The position numbers and the translations under genes were made by a program. The notes beneath the pieces were generated by a model that had not been told where the DNA came from, did not search any database, and saw only the letters and a list, made by a program, of their open reading frames with translations. From assembly GCA_963921825.1 (NCBI GenBank), contig OY997594.1, forward strand, positions 10,297,001 to 10,361,000: 64,000 nucleotides of DNA, given 5' to 3'. Within the stretch, counting starts at the first letter, position 1. Each line of letters begins with the position of its first letter. Below, piece by piece: positions 47,264 to 58,702 of this stretch. The DNA is from Erodium maritimum. Taxonomy: Eukaryota > Streptophyta > Magnoliopsida > Geraniales > Geraniaceae.

Positions 47264-50200
47264 TTAGTAGCTTCGCGCCACTTCAATAGTATCGGATTCA
47301 TAGCCTTCTCCTCTTACGAATCTACCCTTAACCTGCTTTCGGACATCAGTTGTACCTTTACGTGATGTGTATCTGGTGTGTTTCTCAAGCCTGAAAGTAA
47401 AACCAGTATTTACCATAAGGAGGCAAAAGCTAAAGAAGTATAACCGATATCTGCTTGCACAAAATTGACTAGCTACCAAGACAAAATATATTAATATTCA
47501 GACCATTCTACTAAACGAGTTTCTTATGGACAGTCCTGTAAAGTTGTTCCGGGAGAAGACAGTATATTTAATTATCCCAGAGTGTTTAAGAAGTTTCCAT
47601 AATCAGATACTTACAGTCTGGCTTTCTTTTTCTCTTTGTATCTCATCAAGATATTGTCCTTAGCTTCCAGGTTAGGTGGACCATAGGAGGACTCATCTCC
47701 TGTAATGTTGGGAGAAATTCCAGTATCAAGACAATCAGTGCCAGTGCTTTCAGTGCTGAACCTTGAACACGAGATTGACATGGTAGAATGAGATTGATGA
47801 GGAGAACCCATCCTTGCACGAATGTGACTGACTTGATTAGGAGGAAAATTGTCCGTGCCTGAAATCATTGACTGCCTCGTGTAATTGGATGAAACATCTA
47901 CAGCGTCCTGTCATTGGCCAAAACATTAGAAAACAAGAAGAAAAAATGTCAGAAGAACATATATTTTTAGAAAACAAGAATATAGTTATGAGCAAATAAA
48001 GAGATTGGCTGTATGTGGCAAGAAACAATTATTCTGGATTCTTAGTCTAGTAGACTTACATGAAATAATGTAAAGATCAAACTTGAGTGAAATAGAGGAG
48101 CTCTTATGCTCTTGGTGAGAGTGCAAGACAAATATATAGTTCATGCCCCAGTATTTACTAGAATTTAACTTTCATGGATTTCCATCAAGATTTTCTATTT
48201 ACACAATTCACACAACTAATCCTTATAGTTTCACCATTATTACCCAAGAGGAGAATGTCTGACCGAACTGAGGGAAACTCCCTATGACATTCAACCCAAA
48301 TTAGGTGTTCCATTCAAGTATTTGGGAAATCAGTGAATGGACAACTATGTAAGATCTCAAATTAGATAAAACATTTACTAAATAAGAGGAACTGAAGTTA
48401 GATTAAGCTAGTAACAACACAAGGGTTAAGGAAATAACTATTCACACAACCTATTTTTGGTCGGATCTGATAATGATACTTCATTAATAGACAAAGCTCC
48501 ATGGGGACACACCTAAATGGTTCAAACTTCAAATCTCAACAATGGATATATGGGTTTAAATTCCAAGATATGGCTTACTAAAATTTCCGCTGCTAGAAAT
48601 GTAGATAGATAGGCATGTGATACTGTTTGTGTAAGTATTTTATGTGCAAAGACATTCCAATTTTTATGTTTCTCAATTCTTCATTAGCAGCTAGGCGAGG
48701 TTGGTTAATACATTTTGTAAACCATCCAAGTGTCAAATGATAAGGGCATTCAGACCTCCATTGCGGATGAGTACTCATTCTCAGATTTATCAAGGGACAT
48801 TTCCTTCTCGATGGAGGAGTATGATGCATCTTTATCAGCAAGTAGCGATCTGGCTGGATCTTGATCACCTCTAAAAAGATCTTCAAAGTTTTGGAACGAA
48901 ACATCAACATCAGGAGTATTGAGTTCATCATGCCAAACAAGTTCTTCACATACCCCAATATCTTGCATGCTTTGAGACCATACCTGCACATATTAATGAA
49001 GTTTATTTTTTCAAATAAAATTACATGGCATAAGGATAAAGTATAAGAATATGAATTAAATGCAACCGAGATGAATGCAAGACTAAGAATTTTCAGTGCC
49101 ATTACACAACAGTACAGAAGTAATCAAGAAAGGTGCAACACTAAACACATGCATCCCCAACTGTCAATATTTCTCCATGTGAAAGCTCCAAATAAATGAG
49201 ACAAGAAAAAGGCATAGAAGCAATTATTAAGTCCGACAACAACACACTAAACCACAAAAATTGTTGAGTAATAATAACAAGAAACACATGAAAAAATCAT
49301 TCTTCAATTCCTTCCTTTTTCATCAATCAAAAATGATCTCCATGGTACCGAAACTGGCAACAGCCTGTGTAATCTTCTTACCTATTCAAACAATTTACTC
49401 TGTAGTCCAGGCAAATAGTGAGGGTAGCTGAAAGAGCGGTTTTCTAATGCTAATTAATTATAACTATTATAGTACTCTCTCCAACCCAGAGAAAGTGTTC
49501 CGTTTGAATTTTTACAAAAACCAAGGACTATTTGAATTAGCACTTGATTTTCTACTACATGCCCAATTGAGTTACTTGCAATGGAAATAACAAACCTGAC
49601 TACTTTGAGCTGGATTTTTGTACTGCCAAAAGGTTTCTCCATTCAAAGGATTCCCAACAGTGGAGGACAATGGTAACTGTTCCAAATGAGATAGTGACAA
49701 AGGCAAAGGTTCAGCTTTCAGCTCCAAAGGTGTATGATCCCTTTTTTTGATATCAGTGGCAAGGTTTTGAGAACGTAGTGAAGGTTGATCGAGATTGCCA
49801 TCAAGCTTCTGTGAAGGTGTGTCAAATTGTCCTTCCCCGCGTAACAAAGGTGACGGGTTAATCCCATCAATGAGTTGAGTCTTTCTCAACTCAAGAATCT
49901 GCTGCAAAATAAAGCGGTTCTTTTGGAGCTGCTGTTGACTTCCAGAAAATCTCTGCAAGATGATGTACAACACAGAGAAATCATGTAATGCCCATTGTCC
50001 TAAATCCACTTTAATGTGCAAACTCAAGTAAATTTCAGAATTCGAAGCATACACACTATATATCATCCAATCTACCTTATCTAGTTGGCTGCTGGATTCC
50101 ACTTTAGATTCCAAGGCAGACCTAAAGCTTGCACGGTCCGCTTCCGATGCTGCTGACGATTCTGCTGGGCAAGACTGCCCCATTTCCACGTACTGATGCT

Positions 50201-50546
50201 CAAAATCACTGTTGTCAAGTTCATTCAAGTCCCAATTCCAGAGCGATGCAAAATCTTGGGCAGAAGGGCAGCCCATGAAGCTATTAAGAGAGCGCTTCTG
50301 GTGCTGGCTGGAGAATCCGTGCAGGGTCCGGTCACAGTTCCGGCATACCAGCATCCGGTGATCCAAACACCGCACGTGAGCCGGGTTGTGCCGGCACATG
50401 TCACAAAGGATGCTCCTGGGGTGCCTACCGGAGAGGGCGTTTGCGGAGTGGACTTTGGCGTCACAGGACAGACATAGACGCGCCAAATCTGACTTGCAGT
50501 ACACAACTGGCCTACACGCGCTGCAGATTTCACACCCTTTATCCAT
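47264..50546 (-). CDS. B-box zinc-finger / CCT-domain protein (CONSTANS-like family, At1g68190 type)
   Basis: Five exons: 50546-50076, 49952-49596, 48983-48756, 47907-47615 and 47390-47264. All borders are GT/AG and the product is 491 aa. B-box 1 spans residues 5-42 (CEICSACRPVVYCKSD then LCLSCDAKVHSANAL) and a second box spans 48-82 (CDMCRHNPAHVRC then CRNCDRTLH). The C-terminus has a CCT domain, KEKKKARLLEKHTRYTSRK then DVRKQVKGRFVR, split by the last intron. The CCT deviates from the usual FDKxIRY and KARADxRKR forms. Such proteins are nuclear regulators in light and flowering pathways; the CCT normally contacts NF-Y or DNA. No damage seen. Ends at stop 47264-47266. Confidence 0.92.
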
Positions 50547-51035
50547 TTTCTAAAATTACGCAAGTTCTACAAGGTTCCTGAATTCCGAATTTGAGCTCCA
50601 CACATCTCACTTTCGCGAGTCTATGAGCTCAGAACCAAAACAAAAATCTCAAAAATCGCATTTACATAATCGATATTGAAACTAGAAGCTACAATCGGAA
50701 GAAAACAACAATCTGAACTTAACCAGACAGAATCTAGAAAACTCGGACCAAATTGAAATCTAAACAGTATATGAATCCAGAGATACAACAAGTCAACTAT
50801 GAGAAGGAGGAAGATGCGTACCAGCGGCTGTTTGTTTCCCGAGAAAATTACAGAGCGATGCTTTAGCGGAGGCTCCGTCTGATCTGACTCTTGGAGACTG
50901 GAAGCTTTATCTTGTGTTTCGTCTGTGCTTCTCACTATCTCCGCAGCATTGTTATTCTTTCTCTCCAGCTTTATGGATCCGACGTGGTGGTAACTTTTGG
51001 GTGACGTGTTTCCAAACAAGTGGCAATGGGGGCCC

Positions 51036-51041
51036 CACGTG
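51036..51041. promoter_or_regulatory. G-box CACGTG upstream of the B-box gene
   Basis: CCCCACGTGCG lies about 490 bp before the start codon, close to a GATAA-like element (TTATCC at 51044-51049). G-boxes are bound by bZIP, PIF and HY5-type factors, which would fit light control of a B-box gene. The transcript leader may reach close to this site: 50.82-50.99 kb looks like a spliced 5' UTR exon. Confidence 0.45.
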
Positions 51042-51099
51042 CGTTATCCGGGTACATGTGAAGCATGTCCTAAAGTTAACTATTAGGAGCCAATGAGGG

Positions 51100-52244
51100 A
51101 CAAACACGTAGCGCTCCTTGATGATCGTAGTTTGTAGATGACGGGAACGAGATGCGAAGATTATGCGGATTGGGCTTAGTGGATTAGGCTGGCCCACATG
51201 GAAGGGCCTTTTGAGTGCTCTTTTAGGGTGTTGTTAAGATTGGCTGCAGAGGGTGAGATCGTGAAAGTTAACGACATGGACTATAGGGCCCACGGAGAGG
51301 TGGCGAAGCCGAGAAGGAGGTAGATCGATAGATTTCATTTCACTTTGCCCATTCCTATCCATCACTTTCGCTGGTGACTTATCCACAAGGGCCAAGCAGA
51401 CACCATTTCAGCATACTCAGCTCATTTGTAATCAATATTTCTGATTTGAAATAAGTAACTGATAGAAACCTGCACATGATGCACTGCACATCTACCCCAA
51501 AAATCCATCAAAACCACCAGCTAAAAATATGGAACTAAATACTCACCACAAAACAAGCAATAGGTCAAGGAACTATGAAGAATGGATATTTAATGCTTAA
51601 TTAAGATATCAGTTCAACATTTTAGCTACAATTGAACAAATTCAAACATCTGTGAGTCACTCAATGTACAATTGATTGGCCACAAAAACAACAATCCAAA
51701 AGTTATTTCAACAGAGGAAGGTCTAGTCCACACACAACTTGGGCATGATTTGAGCTCCATAGCTGAAGCAAATCCCTGAAGTCATGAGAAAGTGGATATA
51801 AGCTCCTTAACTGAAGTAACACCCATAATTTAGAAACGATCAGACAATATTTCATTTACTAACAAGACATGCAAATATAATTAGTAAACTGTCAAGAGTA
51901 TACAAAATTATAGATATGAGCCTGAGTCCATTCCCAAATGCATTTGATAGGTAAACATATTATGCTCGGGCAAAATATACAACAATTAAAAATATAACCA
52001 ATGGACAGTAAGGTGATCATAACCATATGTTCAGTATAGCACGGCAAAAACAAGGTTGTTTACATTATTGTTTCCTCTACGGAAGCAAACATATTGATGT
52101 ACATTATTATCCATGATCCAAATCCAAAAAGTAGATGATGGAGTCATTGTTCATGCATTGATGACAAGAGTACTGAAGTGTTAGAACTTAGGATTCACAA
52201 AAAAAGATGAGGGAAGATACCAAGATACGGCCTTAGTATGATGC
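51100..52244. other. Intergenic between the B-box and Rad60-SLD genes
   Basis: AT-rich with no recognised gene. It includes the promoter of the B-box gene and the 3' UTR of the SLD gene. Confidence 0.5.
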
Positions 52245-53988
52245 CTATTTCACGTGCACTTCAATGATATCTTCATCCTCCATGTCAAGGCCCTTTGGAG
52301 TTTGTGTTGGGTCTATTTTCTTTCCATCAAAACTAAATGCCAAGCTTTGCAGGTCAAGCTTAACCTTATCAGCATACATTTTAAAGAGCCGCTCAAATTT
52401 GTCATCCTATGAGAATCAAAGCAATTCAATATAGTTACAATTGTTGAACCCCATACATCATATGATAAGAAGAAGAGACACGTTCATTACAAGGAGTTTG
52501 CAGTTATTTTTATTGACACAAAACTATACAAGGACCAGTAAGGACTTAAACTTGTAAAATTCATAAATATGTGAATATACATTACGATATTGGCTTCCAG
52601 AGTATTGTATTTCAATGGAATTTTCCCCCTTCTCAAGCTCTCTTACTAATACATATGAACCAAAAGATATATCAAAACCCTTCAGACAATTCTGTATTAA
52701 ATCTTCAGCATTTTAGACCCTTATAATATGAATGCTTCTCTACAACAAGACTGATTTAAGCTTGCTGAGTTCCTTTCAATAGTGTGTACAGCAGAAAAGA
52801 TATCCCTCGTAACAGAAATGACAAGCCAAACTTCAAAATAACATACTACATAACAATTTATAGGGTAAATCGCAACAAAGTACCTGATAGACACGAAATT
52901 GCTTTTGTCCATCTTTGTCCTGCACAGAAATTATTATCTTTGCTCTTTGACCATGAGGTTTTGATGGTTTCTCAGCAACAGTCTCCAAAGGAGATTCTAA
53001 AGACCCACTCAAATCTCTTTTTGCTGATTCTTCCACTCCTCGTATAACATCTTCAGCCGACTGAAATGATGCCAGCTCCTGTTTCTTTAACCTACAGTAG
53101 GAGATTACATTTGATTGTGAAAAAACAAAACTACCAGATGCTCAACAGAGAGAAGCCACTGCATCCTAATACATAAATAGATATTAGCTTAATAAACGGT
53201 CTTAGAACTCAAAATATGCAGACCAAACAACAATTTCCAACACCTCAATCACACTTCTATTCAAACCTACCCCAATCCAATAAGCATAGTGAAGTACTTG
53301 ATGTTCATCAAAAACCCACAAATCAAACATGCATATACCTCAACTCTTTTATAGTTGAATCCTCACTCAGCCTCCTATTGTCAGCATCAACCAAGACCTT
53401 GGAAGGAGGGAGTAGCCAATCCTCATCGTCCAACTCATCATCAATCACAATCTCTTTACCTTTCTTCTTATCTATCTTCTCAACCTATCCAAGTATAACT
53501 ACATTTGAGAAACAATCTTAAAGACATCAATTTATCACATTAGGAAGCACAAAAGGAGGGGGCAATCTTACGTCAGTAACAGAAATCTTCCTCTTTTTCT
53601 GAGAGACAATTGGAGTTGAATCATCATCATCATCATCATCATCATCTTTCAAGCAAAAACAAAACAACGGTTAGCCTTGGATTCTGATACTGAATAAACA
53701 GAGCAAGAAATAGAAGAAAATTTTGAGCTTCTGTAGCTCATAAATCCCCATCCTTAACGATAAATCTTACTGTTACGAGCAAACAATCACAAAGATTCAG
53801 TCTTTTGAATGAGATCTTACCATCGAGGCATATGAAATTGGCTGGCTGGACTCGGTGGTAATCGAACAAGGGTTCCAGCTCATCGACCGATTCGGCATCC
53901 GCCTGAAAAAAAATTATCTAATTCGAATTGGAAACCCTAGAAGAGTACAATTTTCAATGTACTAGAAGTTTCTAGAAGCTCACCATCG
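52245..53988 (-). CDS. Rad60/SUMO-like-domain protein (At1g68185 type)
   Basis: Six coding exons: 53988-53986 (the ATG alone), 53902-53821, 53645-53572, 53484-53339, 53091-52884 and 52406-52245, giving 224 aa. The start is MADAESVDELEPLFDY. A run of eight Asp is followed by a basic patch KKRK, which could be a nuclear signal. The C-terminal ubiquitin-like fold begins RAKIIISVQDKDGQKQFRVY and ends DMEDEDIIEVHVK, typical of the Rad60 SUMO-like domain; there is no C-terminal Gly-Gly, so it is not a conjugated modifier. Relatives (Rad60, Esc2, NIP45) connect SUMO pathway enzymes with genome stability. Same strand as the B-box gene that lies downstream. Confidence 0.88.
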
Positions 53989-54059
53989 TCAATCTCCTAT
54001 GTGCTCCTCTGGTGCTATCTGGTTCTCTTCTCTCTCTGTGAACTGTGGCGCGTGTTTTT

Positions 54060-54820
54060 GATTGACGTGTGGATTCTCAGACGACGATGATGCAGAGACA
54101 GGTTTTTGAAAATCGAAGAAAGAAGCGGATTATATGCAACGATATTGAGGAAACAGCCCTCGAATTAGGCCTTTGGACTGTCTGAACTGGTGAGGCCCAT
54201 ATAAGTCATAAGCCCAAAACTAACTCTGAATCACCCAGACCCAAAATCTCGCCTGGTTAATACTTTGGAGGGAAAATCTTATGAAACCTCATTGTATTTG
54301 GTTAATTCTCAGATCACAATTCATAGTGAATTTTTTTTACATAATAATAAGTTTAACAAATTAATTCTCAAAATGTATTTAGTATGACTTACTCCGTAAA
54401 GTACTAGTCACGTGCCTCTAAAACACTTTTAAAATGGCATGAGAAAACTTGATGTCATAACGTAGACTTCTCGTTTGTTCTCAAATCATAACCTTGACCT
54501 ACCACTTTTCTTGTTACTCACTAAACGATCGTTAAACTTGAGGACGGAAAATGACGTTGCGGTCAACGTTATGATATGAGAACCGACCTTTTGCTTCGGT
54601 TATGATTTGCTAATAAACGAAAGGTCGGGATTATGACATCGAGATACTCCTATTATTAATGGAAAACTATATTTCATAGCCCTGTATTTTATCTCATTTC
54701 GCCTTAGCAGACTGGGCATTTTGAGCAATTCGAGCTTGCGCAACTTGTTTCCAAATGTCGATAATAATATGATAAATGCTTAAGGGATGACTTTTACGTT
54801 TCAGGGTTTTGAGAAGGACA
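54060..54820. other. Intergenic
   Basis: Upstream DNA of the SLD gene, then AT-rich sequence without a gene. Confidence 0.5.
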
Positions 54821-54825
54821 TCTTC

Positions 54826-55440
54826 TCACGGACTATTCCGAGGATGATCTCCTGCAGGCAAAATCGACTCCTTTGAGACCTTGCATCCATGCATCCCTTT
54901 TGTACCCACCTGTTGATCAACCTGGGCCTCTAGACCCACAATAACGTCGTGGGCTTCAATACCTCCTAAAATTGGAGGAGCCAAGCCTTGATTCGTGGAC
55001 TTACTAACCACACTGAGCCCAATCACATCATAATCTGCTACGCGGTCCGAACACAATCTGCATTGGTCTAGTTGTAATTAAAACATGATCCAATTGGCTA
55101 GCTTGAGGCCCACCATAGCAAGCATGATCGACGGAAACGAGCGTATTCAATTGTTCCTTCTCTGCCTCTAGATATGACACAACATTTGAAATCAAAATCA
55201 ACTCTACGATCTTAACAGTTCTGTGATCCTCGACCCGGATTCTTGAAATGGCGTGTTGAGAAGATTCTGCCTCGCATCGTGAATCATCACCGGACCCCGA
55301 CGCCAGCGTGAACTCAACCAGCACCTTCAGAGAATTCTGTTCAAACCGGACTAAGCAGCCAAACACCATAGTAACCTTCATAACACCTTCAGACGAACAA
55401 ATCTCCTCATATAGCTGAGGAACATAGATCACATAGCTCT
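54826..55440 (-). mobile_element. Retroelement-like coding relic
   Basis: Two overlapping minus-strand frames (55432-55028 and 55056-54826) read as one broken coding segment with no domain I can name. Composition resembles LINE ORF1 linkers. Confidence 0.3.
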
Positions 55441-55444
55441 ATTG

Positions 55445-56125
55445 TTGAGCAAGAACGTATAGGATCGTCTCACGCTACCTTGGTCGCCTTGTTCTGCTTA
55501 ATCGACTTCTATTCAAACAATCAATCATATACACCCGATTAGTACTAGTCTATTGGTAAGCCTGATTTTCACATCTAACAACCGCTTCACAAATTTTTAT
55601 AACCTTTAAAATTATAAGTTCAATAATACGGTGGCAGAGTTAGTTAGGCTTGTGTTAAAGAACATTCCCTTGATACCCAAATGTGTCACGTGTGAAGCTC
55701 ACAAGTAAGGGGGTTTTAAATTGTGTATTCGACATCGAAAATGTGTGAATGCACTGACCACTTGATAACATATTGATGTCTCAACATATCAGCTTGATCT
55801 TTTGAGTTGGAATGGGCTTTGATAAGTTGCAAGGACAACAAAACACGAACTTGGAATGCACCACGGGAATACCGGTGTATGTGGACTCTTTCAAACTCTA
55901 ATGAATTTCACCAATCACGGGGCTAGGTTTTCTAAGCAATCTCATCAGAACAAATGACTACCAAGCAACAGAACGGGAGGACTGAAGGAGTTCTTGTACG
56001 ATCCTCACATGGAATGTGTTACACTTTTGACTTTCGATTCAACTTAGTTTCAATACGGACGTCAAGATTACACAGTAGGGGTTTGGAGTCCTACCACAAA
56101 AAACCTTTTTTGTCATTTATCACTT
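55445..56125. other. Spacer left of the Harbinger relic
   Basis: No gene. The left end of the Harbinger element should lie here, but no convincing terminal repeat was found. Confidence 0.4.
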
Positions 56126-56129
56126 TATC

Positions 56130-57100
56130 AATCGTCAACCATTTTTTCCAAGTGTTCATACGGGACCGTACTTGTCATTTATCAAGCTACTAGTGGGTTT
56201 CTATCCCACATTCGTCTTTGACGAGTGATAATATGAAAACGAGCCTACAGGACTACAAATACTGGTTTGATGTCCTTCTTCGCCACCTCTTGGTATTCAG
56301 CAAAACATCTTTGTTTTGTCAGTTGTACACATGATATTGTTTTCACAAATACAACCCAAGAAGGATAAATACCATTAGTCAAGTAATAAGGGGTTATGTA
56401 CTCGTGGTCATTCACCTTAAACCGAACTGGTAGAGCGGAGTCTCGAACTGTCTGCGCAAACAACATTGACTTATTCAGCACATTAATGTCGTTGTTCGCG
56501 TCCATGATTCCAAAAAAAGGTGTCATATCCATAGGTATTAGGATGAAACGACTTCTAGCATGATTGTGAGGACGTTCCTGTGGTCTCTCCTTGAGAAAAT
56601 ATGCAACCAGACAGTTCTTCCACTCGCAGTGTATGTAGTCGAGACCCCCTTAACATCCCCGAAAAGCCGCGGATTTCGTTGATTTTCAACAAACTGCAGA
56701 TATCTTTCTCGGTTGAGCGTCGTAGATATGTTCGGCCAAAATTCATGATGACGCCTAACCAGAACTTCTGGACGCACTCCAAATCAATGCTCTCCATTAT
56801 TTCCAAGTACTCATCAACGGAATATCGGGAAATCCATATCATAGCTGACAAAGTGTTGTCGTGCGTTTCTGGTATGGAGAGAATCCGGACTTCCCCAGAG
56901 CATCATGGCGTTGACGAAAAACATGCATACCGCTCACTCAATGCATCCATAATTCGTAGGAACACTTCCTTCGACATCCAAAAATGGCGGTGGATTTGAA
57001 GCTCGATGTATATCAGATTAGGATCGAAGTAGTCAGCAATCAATCGGTCATGTCCTTCCTCTCGCTTTCGATTTTTCCATCTCCGCTTAAGTATTGCCAA
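56130..57100 (-). pseudogene. PIF/Harbinger DDE transposase, broken
   Basis: Minus-strand pieces in order: KREEGHDRLIADYFDPNLIY, RHFWMSKEVFLRIMDALSER, YLEIMESIDLECVQKFW, RGFSGMLRGS, then DANNDINVLNKSMLF and YYLTNGIYPSWVVFVKTIS and CFAEYQEVAKKDIKPVF. These match the plant Harbinger transposase, including the second catalytic Asp in NDINVL and the Glu region. The first catalytic Asp (usually SIDCMHW) is not readable. At least two frame changes break it. The right side near 57.54-57.58 kb has GCACCTCCAGTGG on the minus strand, a common Harbinger tip, followed by TTA; its partner on the left is unclear. Confidence 0.8.
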
Positions 57101-57812
57101 TGATTGTAACCCCTCGGCATCCCCATCTTCTGCCTTTGATGTACCCTTGCCTAAATGCTATCCGTAAGCAGTTTGGTAAAAAATTTTGTCATCTTCTCTC
57201 AAGTTTTGACCAATTATTGGGTAATGATTGAGCCAATTCTTTTATTATTGGACGTGGATTCATCGGAAAAAAAAAACAAATTTTAAAAAGATTGTGAGAA
57301 GATAAAGAGAATTGTGCTAGAGAAGATGTGTGAAATTGGGAAGAAAGAGTGTTCAATATATCTCCTCACCAATTCAGGACACCCAATTCAACTGCCATGT
57401 GTCGCTTCATCATTGGGTCGGCGACTAACTGTTAGGGCTAGGTGGGCGTTGTAAAGCTGATGTATGTCGTTGCAGTACAACGACGTTCTGCAACGTCTCC
57501 TACATTCAAGACTCATGGTAGGAGGCGTGGCATCAAATGCCCTGCAGTGCCTGTATAACAATCCACTGGAGGTGCTTTAAAGGAATTAAGGTGCACGGAT
57601 ATAATTTGAGACATTGTATCAGATATTCATCCATGTTCATACATCCACACCGGACAGGTGATGCCCAAAGAACCTACGAAGGTCTATTCTCTTAAACATA
57701 TTGATAAGTTCATGTTTAGAAAATGTTCTGATTTAACAATAACTTCTTCTAATCTGATCGTATCCGAGAGAATCAAATTACAAGAATTTAGTCACGGAAA
57801 CTATACAGTTGA

Positions 57813-58558
57813 TAGGGTTGTGCAAATATCCGACCATCACCGTAAACCGACCGTCACCGACCGTCCCCATCACCGGAAAACCCGTAACCGGCCTTATCAC
57901 CGCCGGTGACGGTTTAAAAATCGGCAAACCGACGGGGTAATGGGTGCTCAACGGTTTGTGTATCAAAAAACCGGTGGTCACCGAACCGACCGACACTGTA
58001 GCTATTGGGCTAAAGATGTTAGGCCTATAGACATAATTATCAACCCATTTTGTTAAACACAAACCAATCTGTTCAGTAGCCCATTTTCACCAACAACTTG
58101 GCCCATAATTATCGACTTTTGACGATCTTTAATGAATTTTTTGTTGTAATAGGTCGATAGCATAGCAGTATTGTATTTTTTGTTCTTCAACTGTATGTGT
58201 TGTAGAAAAATGATTTTTGAAACTGTGTTTTGTATGAGGTGTTAATTCTAGGAATTTTTGTGTTTGAATGTTTGAATTCTCTAAAATAGGCAGGTTTGTG
58301 ATATTAAGTTCAATGTTTGTGAAATATGTTTGTAAAATGTCGTATGTTGGGTCATATTTTTGAAGGCCCAACAGAAAGCCCATTGAGCCTGGGTTGGCTG
58401 GTTATAACCGTCACCGTCCGGTAGTAACCGTGGTCGGTTATCAGTTGTCCCACCCGTGATCGGTGGTGGGGACGGGTACAGATTTTAGGTAACCGGAAAT
58501 CACGGTTTGGGTAATGGTTATGGGATTTTGGACGGGTACCGGCCGATGCTCACCCCTA
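57813..58558. mobile_element. hAT-type non-autonomous element, 746 bp
   Basis: The left tip reads TAGGGTTGTGCA and the right tip, inverted, reads TAGGGGTGAGCA. Flanking eight-base sequences ACAGTTGA (57805-57812) and ACAGCTGA (58559-58566) differ by one base; eight bases is the hAT standard. Subterminal regions are rich in ACCG and CGGT motifs such as CCGTCACCG. No transposase is encoded. Confidence 0.82.
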
Positions 58559-58702
58559 ACAGCTGATACCAAAAGTTAACAAAAGGATAAAAAGGTACTC
58601 TAGCTTTCATCTATTGCTATCTGCAACTCTTTGGTTCAGAATAGAACTTGACTGTAACCATTGCATATTCGTAAATATAGAGCTTCCATCTTGATACACG
58701 TT

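Noticed and set aside
50621-51019. Separate minus-strand gene or upstream ORF before the B-box gene
   Set aside because: The frame begins with TTG, not ATG, and contains a plausible splice donor; it fits a 5' UTR exon better than a gene.
55655-57580. Terminal inverted repeats defining the whole second Harbinger element
   Set aside because: TTAAAGAACATTCCC on the left matches the right tip at only about 14 of 20 bases, and the flanking triplets do not agree.
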